64,000 nucleotides of DNA, from positions 1 through 64,000 of the forward strand of contig JAFYRI010000003.1 of assembly GCA_017559525.1 (NCBI GenBank), written 5' to 3'. The stretch is from Alphaproteobacteria bacterium (lineage in GTDB: Bacteria; Pseudomonadota; Alphaproteobacteria; CAAHEQ01; UBA3637). The position numbers and the translations under genes were made by a program. Positions 34,330 to 42,171 of this stretch are shown here, piece by piece (the first letter of the stretch is position 1; each line of letters begins with the position of its first letter). Under the pieces are notes generated by a model. That model ran no database searches and was not told the DNA's origin. It saw only the letters and a program-made list of their open reading frames with translations.

Positions 34330-34767
34330 ATGCCTCAATTTGACATCACGCCGTATCTTAGTCAGGCTTTTTGGATGCTGATTAGTTTTGGTTTTATGTA
34401 CCTATTGGTTAGCTATTTGATTATGCCGATGTTAGAGGATATCTTTGAGCGGCGTGATGCATTAATTAGAGATGACTTAGAGGCTGCCGAACGTATTAAT
34501 AAGCAAGCCGAATTATTAATTAAAAACTATGATGAATTCATGCTGTCTGCAGATCAACAAAAAGCAGCTATGTTAAAAAAAGCATATGAGGATATTAATA
34601 AGTCATCTACTAAAATAGAGGCAGAGCATGATAAAAAAATGCATCAGAGGTTGAAAAAAACAGAGCAAGAACTGCAAAAAATGCGGGAACAATTATATGC
34701 AAGGTCTGAGGAAATTGCAGGTGTCGTGGCCAAAAAGTTAGTTGATAAACTGGATGCAAAGGGGTAG
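34330..34767 (+). CDS. atpG: F0F1 ATP synthase subunit b'
   Basis: This 145-residue protein has one N-terminal membrane helix (AFWMLISFGFMYLLVSYLIM) and a long charged coiled coil. The N-terminus PQFDITPYLSQAFWML is typical of the b' subunit found with b in Alphaproteobacteria and chloroplasts. Together with b it forms the peripheral stalk. Confidence 0.92.
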   Translation: MPQFDITPYLSQAFWMLISFGFMYLLVSYLIMPMLEDIFERRDALIRDDLEAAERINKQAELLIKNYDEFMLSADQQKAAMLKKAYEDINKSSTKIEAEHDKKMHQRLKKTEQELQKMREQLYARSEEIAGVVAKKLVDKLDAKG

Positions 34768-34773
34768 TATTTT

Positions 34774-35313
34774 ATGGATGCTTGGATTGATGTATTAAAG
34801 CTTAGTATACAAGGTCCAGAATTTTGGATGAGTGTTGCTTTTTTTGCTATTATTTTGGGTGCATTTTTTCCGTTGAAAAAGTTTTTGAATGGGTGGGGAA
34901 AACGTCAAGCTGCTGAAGTTCAGGCAAAGTTAGATGAGCCGGCAAATTTACGTAAAGAAGCTGAGGCTTTATTGACAAAGTATGAAAATCATACGAAAAA
35001 CCAAGATCAAGAATATGTCGATATAATGAAGCAAGCAAAGTCAGAAATTGATTTCTTGCAAAAAGATTTTGATGAGCGATTAAAGGAACGTTTGGTTCGT
35101 AAAGATAAAGAAACAGAAGCTCGTCTTCAAATGATACGAGATAATGGGGTAAAAGAAATTGAAAATCAAATGTTGAAAATGGTTGTTAAGCGTACGTATG
35201 ACATGTTAACTCAGCACCATAAGACATCAAAAAATGCATCAAAAGAAATGGATAGAGCATTAGAAAATGTGTGTGAGACATTAAAGCAAAATATGCATTT
35301 GGTGCGTAAATAA
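34774..35313 (+). CDS. atpF: F0F1 ATP synthase subunit b
   Basis: This 179-residue stalk subunit has a membrane segment (FWMSVAFFAIILGAFFPLKK) and a long coiled coil (to residue ~150). It is last in the atpI-B-E-b'-b cluster; the F1 genes (atpHAGDC) are not next to it, which is the alphaproteobacterial split-operon pattern. A terminator follows at 35335. Confidence 0.93.
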   Translation: MDAWIDVLKLSIQGPEFWMSVAFFAIILGAFFPLKKFLNGWGKRQAAEVQAKLDEPANLRKEAEALLTKYENHTKNQDQEYVDIMKQAKSEIDFLQKDFDERLKERLVRKDKETEARLQMIRDNGVKEIENQMLKMVVKRTYDMLTQHHKTSKNASKEMDRALENVCETLKQNMHLVRK

Positions 35314-35334
35314 CGGTACTAATGAATAATAAAG

Positions 35335-35361
35335 TCCTCTGTTTGATAACGGAGGATTTTT
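35335..35361 (+). terminator. Terminator of the F0 operon
   Basis: TCCTCTG (35335-35341) pairs with CGGAGGA (35350-35356), with one T-G pair, followed by a T-rich tail. Confidence 0.75.
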
Positions 35362-35386
35362 ATATTTTTTTAGAATAAAAAAATAA

Positions 35387-35415
35387 TTGACAAAAATCAA
35401 AAAGAATGCAATAAT
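35387..35415 (+). promoter_or_regulatory. Promoter of the GT52 gene
   Basis: TTGACA (35387-35392), 17 bp, AATAAT (35410-35415), 27 bp upstream of the ATG at 35442, which follows a GAAAGG ribosome site. Confidence 0.6.
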
Positions 35416-35441
35416 CTTTCTAAAAAAAAGAAAGGTAATAT

Positions 35442-36554
35442 ATGTCATTTAATCAAATTTTTGTAGCCAATTCTTCATATTCTTTATTTACATATTTATT
35501 GATGTTTCCGGATAAAGTTCATGAAACATTGTTTGTTGTGGGCCCGGCAATTAAAGACATTCGTGTTCCGACTAAGATGATATTTGATCTATCGTCAAAA
35601 GAGCTTCAAGAAGAGGAAATTTTTGCTCAAGGGTTTGCTTTGGCAAATGATGTTTATCGTTTGTTAGATGGTAAGCAAGTTCCTTGTTATGGGAATGCTA
35701 ATAAAATTAATAATCCTTTTATTGATAGATTTGTCAATCGTTATCCATTTTATGCCTTATCTGATGGACTAAGTGATTATGATTTGTTTCCCAAATATTA
35801 TCAAGATGAACGTATTTTAAAATGTTATTCCACAGCGGATATTATTAAAGATTTAAACCATGATAAACTAGAAAAATTTGATGTTCAGAAATTGTGGAAT
35901 AATTTGTCTACAGAACATAAAGACAGAATTGCCGGTGTCTTTAATATGTCAGCAAAGGATTTAAATACGGCGAGTTCTCGTTCTGTTGTGTTGATTACAC
36001 AGCCTTTAAGCGAAGATGATATGATGACAGAATCTGACAAGGTTGAACTTTATAGTCGTATTATTAATAACTATGGGGTAGAAAATGTGGTTATGAAGCC
36101 GCATCCTCGTGAAAAAACAAATTGGTCTGATGTTTTTCCGGATATGCCGATTATCCCGCGTCAAATTCCAGTTGAATTGCTGACAAAATTGGTAAATTTA
36201 AACTGTGTGGCAACATTCTTTTCTACGGCAGCTTTTGGTTCTGTTGCAGATGATAGAATTGATTTTTATTCAAAAGATTTTGCTCAAATGAAATCGTATC
36301 ATCCGAATGAAATGAGAGTATGTGAGCAAACGGGTGAGGTAAAAAAATCTATTGCTATTTCGGATATTGAAGAAACTTATGGCTTAGTTAAAAAATGTCA
36401 TTGGAAACGTATTGCCGATGATGATAATCGTTTTTACCATGCTGATTTAGAGATTGACGAAGCAGGCATTCCAACCTATATGGCGCCTAAAGTGGTGCAA
36501 AAGATTTTATCATCAAGGTTGTCAATTTTACCAGATAATGTAAATACGAAATAA
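35442..36554 (+). CDS. GT52-family glycosyltransferase (lipooligosaccharide sialyltransferase-like)
   Basis: This 370-residue protein shows the hallmarks of glycosyltransferase family 52: an N-terminal nucleotide-sugar domain beginning NQIFVANSSYSLF, the central DGLSDYD (108-114), VVLITQPLSEDDM (182-194) and the MKPHPREKTNW motif (218-228) that contacts the CMP or UDP sugar. Family members include alpha-2,3-sialyltransferases that cap lipooligosaccharide and a few alpha-glucosyl or galactosyl enzymes. No CMP-sialic-acid gene is present in the window, so the donor is open. It has no membrane segment and stands alone between a promoter and a terminator. Confidence 0.8.
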   Translation: MSFNQIFVANSSYSLFTYLLMFPDKVHETLFVVGPAIKDIRVPTKMIFDLSSKELQEEEIFAQGFALANDVYRLLDGKQVPCYGNANKINNPFIDRFVNRYPFYALSDGLSDYDLFPKYYQDERILKCYSTADIIKDLNHDKLEKFDVQKLWNNLSTEHKDRIAGVFNMSAKDLNTASSRSVVLITQPLSEDDMMTESDKVELYSRIINNYGVENVVMKPHPREKTNWSDVFPDMPIIPRQIPVELLTKLVNLNCVATFFSTAAFGSVADDRIDFYSKDFAQMKSYHPNEMRVCEQTGEVKKSIAISDIEETYGLVKKCHWKRIADDDNRFYHADLEIDEAGIPTYMAPKVVQKILSSRLSILPDNVNTK

Positions 36555-36580
36555 GGGAGGGGTTAACCTCCCATTTTTTT
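36555..36580 (+). terminator. Terminator of the GT52 gene
   Basis: GGGAGG (36555-36560) pairs with CCTCCC (36567-36572), followed by ATTTTTTT. It starts right at the end of the gene and reaches into the stop codon of the minus-strand gene. Confidence 0.85.
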
Positions 36581-36803
36581 AATCTTGTAAAAAGCCATCT
36601 TTCTTTAGTTCGCTATCCGTATCGGAATGCATGTGGCCTACGGCATAAATAACTAATAATAAACCGGCTAAGATAAAAACAGTTAAGGTCATTTTTGCCA
36701 TAATTTCTGGAGAAATAAAAGATGTCCATATGCTGATTAGCAAACAAGTGGCATAAAAGACAGCTAATCCCAATAGAGAAGTTTTTATAAAGCCGATGGA
36801 CAT
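36579..36803 (-). CDS. Small two-helix membrane protein, hypothetical
   Basis: This 74-residue protein has two hydrophobic helices (FIKTSLLGLAVFYATCLLIS and AKMTLTVFILAGLLLVIYAV) followed by an acidic soluble tail. No family is recognised. Its ATG follows AAGGATGC inside the preceding gene's end. The 2-bp gap to the DUF4177 gene upstream shows that both form one transcript. Confidence 0.65.
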   Translation of the reverse strand: MSIGFIKTSLLGLAVFYATCLLISIWTSFISPEIMAKMTLTVFILAGLLLVIYAVGHMHSDTDSELKKDGFLQD

Positions 36804-36805
36804 TG

Positions 36806-37018
36806 TTAAGCATCCTTTTCTAAAATAAAGACGAAAGCTTCACGTGAGAAAAATAACAATGTACGACGTTTTTCTTTTTCCATCGTTTTAACTTGCCATC
36901 CTTGAGCAGCTTGTATATTCAATGCATCAGTTAATTTTTTGGGATCTACTTTGCCGCCATTGAAAAAGATGGAAGAAAAGATACCTTCTGTATATAAAAA
37001 CACTTTATATTCTTTCAT
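36806..37018 (-). CDS. DUF4177-like small protein
   Basis: This 70-residue protein begins MKEYKVFLYTEGIFSS and includes LTDALNIQAAQGWQVKTMEK, the pattern of DUF4177 proteins (a strand, a helix with a GW motif, then a strand). AAAGGAG precedes the ATG. The role of the family is unknown. It is the first gene of a two-gene unit with a small membrane protein. Confidence 0.75.
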   Translation of the reverse strand: MKEYKVFLYTEGIFSSIFFNGGKVDPKKLTDALNIQAAQGWQVKTMEKEKRRTLLFFSREAFVFILEKDA

Positions 37019-37113
37019 TGTTACTCCTTTATGTTAAAAAATATACATACCATTATATGATAAAATAAATAAAAATCAATAAAAAAATGCTGTTAAAATT
37101 TTTTTATTTTTTC

Positions 37114-37142
37114 TTGACAAATAAAGGATTTTTTTATACAAT
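37114..37142 (+). promoter_or_regulatory. Promoter of the acyl-CoA synthetase gene
   Basis: TTGACA (37114-37119), 17 bp, TACAAT (37137-37142): close to consensus, 40 bp upstream of the ATG at 37183. Confidence 0.85.
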
Positions 37143-37182
37143 GCGCCCATTGTTTAACAATATATAAGAAAAGGAAAAATCC

Positions 37183-39264
37183 ATGAGTTTAGAAACATTT
37201 TTTAAACCGGCTTCCATTGCTGTGGTTGGTGTGTCCGCTGACGCAACGAAACTCGGTTCAGTTATTTTTAACAACGTTATTGATGCCGGATTTGAAGGAA
37301 AATTAATTGGTGTTAACCCAAAATTAGCCGGTACAGAAGTATTTGGCAAACCGGTTGTTGGTTCCGTTCGTGATATCACAGAACCAGTTGATTTGGTGGT
37401 CGTTGTTGTTCCTGCTAAATTCACAATGCCAGTTATTGATGATTGTATTGCAAATGGTACAAAAAATATTTCCATTATTACAGCTGGTTTCGGTGAAGTT
37501 GGTAATCATGATTTAGAAGATGAAATCGCTCGTAAATGTATTGAAAACGGCATTAACTTGTTGGGCCCGAACTGCTTGGGTCACATTTCCACATTTGATA
37601 AAGTAAATGCTAGCTTTGCTGACGGTTTTCCTGAATTAGGTAACGTTGCTTTTGTTTCTCAATCCGGTGCTTATTGTTCTGCTATCATGGATTGGGCTAG
37701 AGAAAAAGGAATCGGTTTCTCTCACTTTATTTCTATTGGTAATAAAGCTGTTTTGGGTGAAGACGGTTTGCTCAATGCTTTACAACATGATCCAAACACA
37801 AAAGCTTTCGTATTCTACTTGGAATCTCTTAAAAATGGTAAAGAGTTCTTGCGTGTATTGAAAGAAGTTTCTAAAACAAAACCAGTTGTTATTTTGGAAC
37901 CAGGTAAATCTCAAAAAGCTCAAGCAGCCAGCTTGTCTCACACAGGTTCTTTGGCTCCGAACTATCGTGTTTTGGAAATCGCTTTGCAAGGTTCTGGTGC
38001 TATCCAAGCTTATACAACACGTGAAATGTTTGGTTTGTTGGAAATTTTGCAATTTGCTCAACACAACGAATTTGATGGTAAATTGGCTGTATTAACAAAC
38101 GCCGGTGGTGTTGGTGTGTTAACATCTGATTTGTGTGAAGAAGCTGGTTTGGATTTGGCTAGACCATCTGATACCACAATTGAAAAATTAAAAGCCGCTT
38201 TACCAGCCGAAGCTGCTTTGGGTAACCCAATTGACGTTATCGGTGATGCTCGTGCTGATCGTTATGAAGTTGCTTTGAAAATCTTGTGCGAATCTGGTGA
38301 ATACAAAAACATCTTGGTATTGTTGACACCACAAATGGTTACAGATTCCAAAGGTACAGCAGAAGCTATCGCTCGCATTGCACCACAATACAAAAATGTG
38401 AACGTTTTTGCTGCTTTCGTTGGTGGTGTAAAGGTTAAAGAAGGTCGTGAAATTTTAGATGCTAACAAAATTTTGAACTATGAATATCCGGTAGATATCG
38501 TCAGATTGCTCGGTATGTTAAAAGCTCAAATGAAATTCCGTGGCGTTCAAGATGTGAAAGTTGCTTTAAATGAAGTTCCTGCCGATATTAAAGCTGCTGT
38601 TGCCAGCGCTAAAGCAGAAGGGTTAGCCAGCTTGCCACAATCCACAGTTAATATGATTATGGATCACTATGGTATTGATTATCCAAAATGTGGTAACTTC
38701 ACAGATAAAGCCGAAGCATTGGCTTTCTGCCAACGTTTCTTCCCATCACCTGTTGTGTTGAAATTGTCCGCTCCGGATGCTTTACACAAAACAGAAATGA
38801 AGGGTATTTACTTGAACATTCATGACGAAGCTACATTTAATGAAGCTTGGGATGGTTTGAACGGTTCTATCCAAAAATTTGCCCTCAAAGGTGCTTCCGT
38901 TTTAATCCAAGAAATGATTGTAAAAGCTTCTGAAACAATTGTTGGTGTGAACTCCGATAACAACTTTGGTCGTGTAATGGTATTCGGTACAGGTGGTATC
39001 TATACAGAAGTTATGAAAGATACTACATTGCGTATCTTGCCAGCCAATGATTTTGATGCCATGATCAAAGAAACAAAAATCGGTACGATTTTGAATGGTG
39101 TTCGTGGTGAAGAACCAAAAGCTGTTGAACCACTCAAAGAAACTTTGGCAAAAGTTCAACAACTTGTTTTGGAAATTCCGGAAATCACAGCTATTGACGG
39201 TAACCCAGTATTGGTCACAAAAGACCGCGCCGTTGTGGTTGACTTTAAAATGTTATTGAAATAA
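37183..39264 (+). CDS. ADP-forming acyl-CoA (acetate-CoA) ligase, fused alpha and beta parts
   Basis: This 693-residue enzyme of the NDP-forming acyl-CoA synthetase family converts acetyl-CoA (or another acyl-CoA) plus ADP and phosphate to the acid plus ATP. The N-terminal CoA-binding Rossmann part contains SIAVVGVSADATKLGSVIFN, followed by two succinyl-CoA-ligase-like domains with the phospho-histidine region ASLSHTGSLA (about residue 250). The C-terminal third is an ATP-grasp domain (VVLKLSAPDALHKTEMKGIY, FGTGGIYTEVMKD). The codons differ from the neighbours (more C-ending ones), as in highly expressed genes. A strong promoter and terminator flank it, so energy conservation by substrate-level phosphorylation may be important here. 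Confidence 0.92.
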   Translation: MSLETFFKPASIAVVGVSADATKLGSVIFNNVIDAGFEGKLIGVNPKLAGTEVFGKPVVGSVRDITEPVDLVVVVVPAKFTMPVIDDCIANGTKNISIITAGFGEVGNHDLEDEIARKCIENGINLLGPNCLGHISTFDKVNASFADGFPELGNVAFVSQSGAYCSAIMDWAREKGIGFSHFISIGNKAVLGEDGLLNALQHDPNTKAFVFYLESLKNGKEFLRVLKEVSKTKPVVILEPGKSQKAQAASLSHTGSLAPNYRVLEIALQGSGAIQAYTTREMFGLLEILQFAQHNEFDGKLAVLTNAGGVGVLTSDLCEEAGLDLARPSDTTIEKLKAALPAEAALGNPIDVIGDARADRYEVALKILCESGEYKNILVLLTPQMVTDSKGTAEAIARIAPQYKNVNVFAAFVGGVKVKEGREILDANKILNYEYPVDIVRLLGMLKAQMKFRGVQDVKVALNEVPADIKAAVASAKAEGLASLPQSTVNMIMDHYGIDYPKCGNFTDKAEALAFCQRFFPSPVVLKLSAPDALHKTEMKGIYLNIHDEATFNEAWDGLNGSIQKFALKGASVLIQEMIVKASETIVGVNSDNNFGRVMVFGTGGIYTEVMKDTTLRILPANDFDAMIKETKIGTILNGVRGEEPKAVEPLKETLAKVQQLVLEIPEITAIDGNPVLVTKDRAVVVDFKMLLK

Positions 39265-39286
39265 TTTTCGGTATCTTTTAATGATG

Positions 39287-39316
39287 AAACCCCTCCCATA
39301 AAACGGAGGGGTTTTT
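39287..39316 (+). terminator. Rho-independent terminator of the acyl-CoA synthetase gene
   Basis: AAACCCCTCC (39287-39296) pairs with GGAGGGGTTT (39305-39314), then a T tract. Confidence 0.94.
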
Positions 39317-39318
39317 GA

Positions 39319-39348
39319 TTGACAGTAGGGGCTAAAAGAGGGTATTCT
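39319..39348 (+). promoter_or_regulatory. Promoter of the membrane protein gene at 39377
   Basis: TTGACA (39319-39324), 18 bp, TATTCT (39343-39348), 28 bp before the ATG. Confidence 0.65.
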
Positions 39349-39376
39349 TTCTTTATAAAATGAAAGGATGTGAAAA

Positions 39377-39901
39377 ATGAAAGAGAGTTTTGACGCAATA
39401 AAATCTTGGAATGGAAAAATGCCCCTGGTTGTTTCTATTGAAATGATTTGTTTTTTAACTCTGTTGCTTGTGTATTTTGGAGATTTTTTATACAAAAATG
39501 ATTTGGAAGACTTGCTATTTTTTATTTATTGTTGTTCTATTCAGTATTTTTTCTTGGTTTTTTTTCGGCGTTTTTTATTTCTTAAGTCCATACCTTCTTT
39601 ATGTAAGATTATCACGCTTTATTTTATAACTTATTTAGTAATAACGGAATTTACTATTTTATTTGACTTAAGAAGTAAGATTTATGAACGTTTATTGTAT
39701 TTAGGTAGTTGGTTTTGGATTATCTTTTTTTATAAGGAAAATATTTTAAAAAATATGCGATTGTTAATTTTAAATCCCAAATTTTGGTTGGAGGTAATTT
39801 GGATGATCATTTTACTATTTATTATTGCTTCTATTGTTTTATATATTATTTCACGTTGGGGAATTTATATTGTTGCCTTTTATATGTCATTAACATCTTA
39901 G
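39377..39901 (+). CDS. Hypothetical membrane protein
   Basis: This 174-residue protein has about four hydrophobic segments (for example VSIEMICFLTLLLVYFGDFL and ILLFIIASIVLYIISRWGIY) with basic loops. No motif is recognised. The ribosome site is GAAAGGA. It has its own promoter. A G9 tract and a tRNA-linked repeat patch follow directly, so it may mark the left edge of an accessory region. Confidence 0.6.
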   Translation: MKESFDAIKSWNGKMPLVVSIEMICFLTLLLVYFGDFLYKNDLEDLLFFIYCCSIQYFFLVFFRRFLFLKSIPSLCKIITLYFITYLVITEFTILFDLRSKIYERLLYLGSWFWIIFFYKENILKNMRLLILNPKFWLEVIWMIILLFIIASIVLYIISRWGIYIVAFYMSLTS

Positions 39902-39922
39902 TTCCATTTTTTTTATTTGTGT

Positions 39923-39931
39923 GGGGGGGGG
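39923..39931 (+). repeat. G9 homopolymer
   Basis: Nine consecutive G about 20 bp after the stop codon of the gene at 39377. No reading frame I can support crosses it. The 39902-40301 stretch otherwise holds only repeat R1 and a promoter for the Nudix gene. Confidence 0.85.
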
Positions 39932-40049
39932 TATTTTATTAATAGTTTACAGCGTTGTTGTGTTGTCATATATTTTTAAATGGTCTTGTCAAAAATAATT
40001 TCTTTCCTCAGATTTTATTCTTTTGGGCAGAGAAGTCAACTTTAAACGA

Positions 40050-40187
40050 GTTCGATTGCCCACGAAAATTGATGCTTCTTGTGTAGAGTCCAATCGAACC
40101 AGCTTAATCCATTGGAAGCAAAAGAAAAAGTCGCATTTTCAGACGACTTATTCAAAATGGTGAGGGGTATCTTGCCGAACGCGAGCT
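40050..40187 (+). repeat. Structured repeat R1 (left of the Nudix cassette)
   Basis: GTTCGATTG (40050-40058) and CAATCGAAC (40091-40099) form 9-bp inverted arms with a 32-nt loop. After about 28 nt comes a hairpin AAGTCG (40128-40133)/CGACTT (40144-40149), then TTCAAAATGGTGAGG and a tail ending near GAACGCGAGCT. The same elements in the same order recur at R2 and R3; R3 joins directly to tRNA-Lys. Confidence 0.85.
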
Positions 40188-40194
40188 ATGTTTG

Positions 40195-40223
40195 TTGCAA
40201 AAAGATACAGCCTATGATATGAT
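40195..40223 (+). promoter_or_regulatory. Probable promoter of the Nudix gene
   Basis: TTGCAA (40195-40200), 17 bp, TATGAT (40218-40223), just outside repeat R1 and 79 bp before the ATG at 40302. Confidence 0.5.
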
Positions 40224-40301
40224 TCACTATAAGCACACCTAAGCATATTTTTGAAGGGAAATAGCCTGCTATTCACTGCAATAAAGAGGAGGGTAAAATT
40301 A

Positions 40302-40799
40302 ATGGAACAATGGGACCTATATGATGAAAACCGGAATTTAACGCAATTAAGCGTTGGCCGTGATGAGGATATACCAGATGGGTTACGGCATTTATCAGTC
40401 CATATTTGGATTGTAAATTCTAAACATGAGTTTTTAATCCAAAAACGTTCAGCAAACAAGAAAAAATTTCCAAATATGTGGTCGATGACAGGGGGAGCTG
40501 TCCTTAAAGGAGAAAGTTCAGCCCAAGGTGTCATCAGAGAAGCGTCAGAAGAACTTGGTATTGCCCTAAATATGCATGATGCTGCTATCGTTCATACAAT
40601 TTTACGAAAAGATAATTTTGTTGATGTTTGGTTGGTGCATCAAGATTTTGATATTTCTCAAGTAAAAAAACAAGATGAAGAGGTTTCAGAGGTTAAGTGG
40701 GCAAGTATTGATGAGATTAATACTTTAATTCAGAATAATCTTTTTACACCAAGTGTATTAGATGGTTTGTCTGCTATCCTAAAAAAAAGTGAAAGATAA
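40302..40799 (+). CDS. Nudix hydrolase (isopentenyl-diphosphate-isomerase-like / YfcD type)
   Basis: This 165-residue enzyme has a perfect Nudix box: GGAVLKGESSAQGVIREA followed by SEELGI (about residues 65-88), matching G-x5-E-x7-R-E-x2-E-E-x-G. The N-terminal MEQWDLYDENRNLTQ resembles the YfcD and IDI-like subgroup, which acts on nucleoside or prenyl diphosphates. The start at 40302 follows AGAGGAGGG; an earlier in-frame ATG at 40251 lacks a site. It is the only gene between repeats R1 and R2, which suggests acquisition as a cassette. The substrate is unknown. Confidence 0.88.
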   Translation: MEQWDLYDENRNLTQLSVGRDEDIPDGLRHLSVHIWIVNSKHEFLIQKRSANKKKFPNMWSMTGGAVLKGESSAQGVIREASEELGIALNMHDAAIVHTILRKDNFVDVWLVHQDFDISQVKKQDEEVSEVKWASIDEINTLIQNNLFTPSVLDGLSAILKKSER

Positions 40800-40826
40800 T
40801 AAAATCAGCTAGTTTCGTGATGATGA

Positions 40827-40963
40827 GTTCGATTGTTGATGGAAACAGGTGTTTTTTGTGTGAAGTCCAATCGAACCGACTTAAATACTTGATAAATATA
40901 AAAAAAGTCGCCTTTTTAGACGACTTATTCAAATGGTGAGGGATACCTTGCGCAACGCGAACT
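40827..40963 (+). repeat. Structured repeat R2
   Basis: GTTCGATTG (40827-40835) and CAATCGAAC (40868-40876) again enclose exactly 32 nt. AAGTCG/CGACTT (to 40926) and AAATGGTGAGGGATACCTTG follow. R2 and R3 also share about 27 bp upstream of the arms (starting AATAAAATCA). The rest of 40800-41104 holds the promoter of the next gene. Confidence 0.88.
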
Positions 40964-41015
40964 GTTTTACTTGGCAGAAAAAACAATCTCATTAATATAC
41001 ACATCAAATAAAAGC

Positions 41016-41044
41016 TTGACTTTAGTATAAATGCATTTTACAAT
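41016..41044 (+). promoter_or_regulatory. Promoter of the acyltransferase gene
   Basis: TTGACT (41016-41021), 17 bp, TACAAT (41039-41044), 60 bp before the ATG at 41105. Confidence 0.75.
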
Positions 41045-41104
41045 TGGTTCTATAACTTGCTTTTGCCTATCGACTCACAGACAAAACACGCAAAAGGATA
41101 TTCA

Positions 41105-41807
41105 ATGCTTCTATTTAAAAAACTTAAAAAAGATAAAATCAGACAAATTTATTTTTTAGGGATAAAGATATTTTCATATAAAAAAAAGGAAAAATTAAAA
41201 AAACATATTTATCAATCCTCTGAAAAAAAATAGAATTTCTCTGCCCAATGCCGGAAATCATAAAATACAGATTTTTGGCGTTAATAATGAGGTCATTATT
41301 AAAGGAAAATCTAATGTTAATTGCACAATATATGGCAATAACAATAAAGTTTTTATTGACGAAACATCTCAATTTATTTCTCTGAATTTAATGATTGGAG
41401 CCGTTGATACTGATACAAATGATTCGACATTTTCCATTGGACGTGATTGTCGAATTAACGGTTTGTTTTGCATTATGTTAGATGATGATAGCCATGTAAG
41501 CATTGGGAATGATTGCTTATTTTCAGATGCTATTGAACTATGGGCATCTGATACGCATACAATATTTAATTCAAAAAGGGAAGTTTTGAATCGTGGAAAA
41601 AATATTACGATTGGAAAGCATGTCTGGATAGGTAAACATGTAAAAATTTTAAAAAACGCTCAAATTCCTGATGAAAGTATTGTTGGCATGATGAGTTTAG
41701 TTTGCAAAAAATTTACTAATTCTCACATAGCAATTGCAGGAAATCCCGCGAAAATTATTAAAGAAAATATCAATTGGGATTCTGCCAGACCAAATAAATT
41801 TCAATAA
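41105..41807 (+). pseudogene. Hexapeptide-repeat acyltransferase (WbbJ-like), frameshifted in an A8 run
   Basis: Translation from ATG 41105 gives MLLFKKLKKDKIRQIYFLGI and stops at a TAG at 41231 after 42 codons. In the next frame the sequence continues RISLPNAGNHKIQIFGVNNE through hexapeptide repeats (FSIGRDCRINGLF, VSIGNDCLFSD, ITIGKHVWIGKHVKILKNAQ, IAIAGNPAKII) to 41807. Removing one A from the eight at 41223-41230 would join both parts into one protein of about 233 residues. Such enzymes acetylate sugars of surface polysaccharides. Either the gene is broken, or the run is phase variable, or one base is a sequencing error. It lies between R2 and R3. The part from 41391 could be translated alone but would lack the N-terminus. 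Confidence 0.75.
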
Positions 41808-42063
41808 TTAGCCAAGTATTCCTGTATCCAATGCAAGAAATTCAATATCTTAATTGGGGATATCTGTACACATTATTGTAGTCTCCTTGATTATATAAAA
41901 AGATCTGGCATTACAAAAAACCTTAATTTGCTTTTTATAAAATTTATGACATGATAACCTAGATTGTAGAATTATGGTATCTCAAGTCTTGGCCAAAAAA
42001 CGTGAAGGGCGAGGAAGAAAAAATTGACAAGAGTAATAAAATCAAGCACTTTTGCGATTATGA
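41808..42063. other. Gene-free stretch before repeat R3
   Basis: No supported gene. A 17-codon frame at 41974-42027 encodes MVSQVLAKKREGRGRKN, a basic peptide that could be the end of a decayed gene. The last 27 bp resemble the bases upstream of R2. Confidence 0.4.
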
Positions 42064-42171
42064 GTTCGATTGCTCATGAAAATATGCGCCTTTTGTCTGC
42101 ACTCCAATCGAACTGGCCAGAGGTATTGATTTTAAAAAAACAAGTCGCCTTTTTAGACGACTTGTTCAAAA
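42064..42171 (+). repeat. Structured repeat R3, adjoining tRNA-Lys
   Basis: GTTCGATTG (42064-42072) and CAATCGAAC (42105-42113) with a 32-nt loop, then the hairpin CAAGTCG/CGACTTG (42141-42164) and TTCAAAA, directly against the encoded CCA end of tRNA-Lys at 42172. Read on the minus strand it is the 3'-flank of tRNA-Lys, and R1 and R2 are diverged copies of that flank. Confidence 0.88.
42133..42164 (-). terminator. Terminator of tRNA-Lys
   Basis: On the minus strand CAAGTCG and CGACTTG pair around TCTAAAAAGG and are followed by TTTTTTT. It lies 8 nt after the tRNA 3' end. The similar hairpins in R1 and R2 have the same orientation. Confidence 0.85.

Noticed and set aside
40940-41007. A degenerate tRNA next to repeat R2
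   Set aside because: The tail ending CCCTCACCA (minus strand) looks like a tRNA 3' end, but no D-arm or anticodon stem can be folded upstream.
40050-42171. CRISPR array
   Set aside because: Only three repeats at uneven spacing (about 780 and 1240 bp) with genes between them and no spacers or cas genes.
40050-42171. Integron attC sites
   Set aside because: The inverted arms start with GTTCGATTG and end with CAATCGAAC, which does not match RYYYAAC...GTTRRRY in the outer orientation, and no IntI gene is visible.
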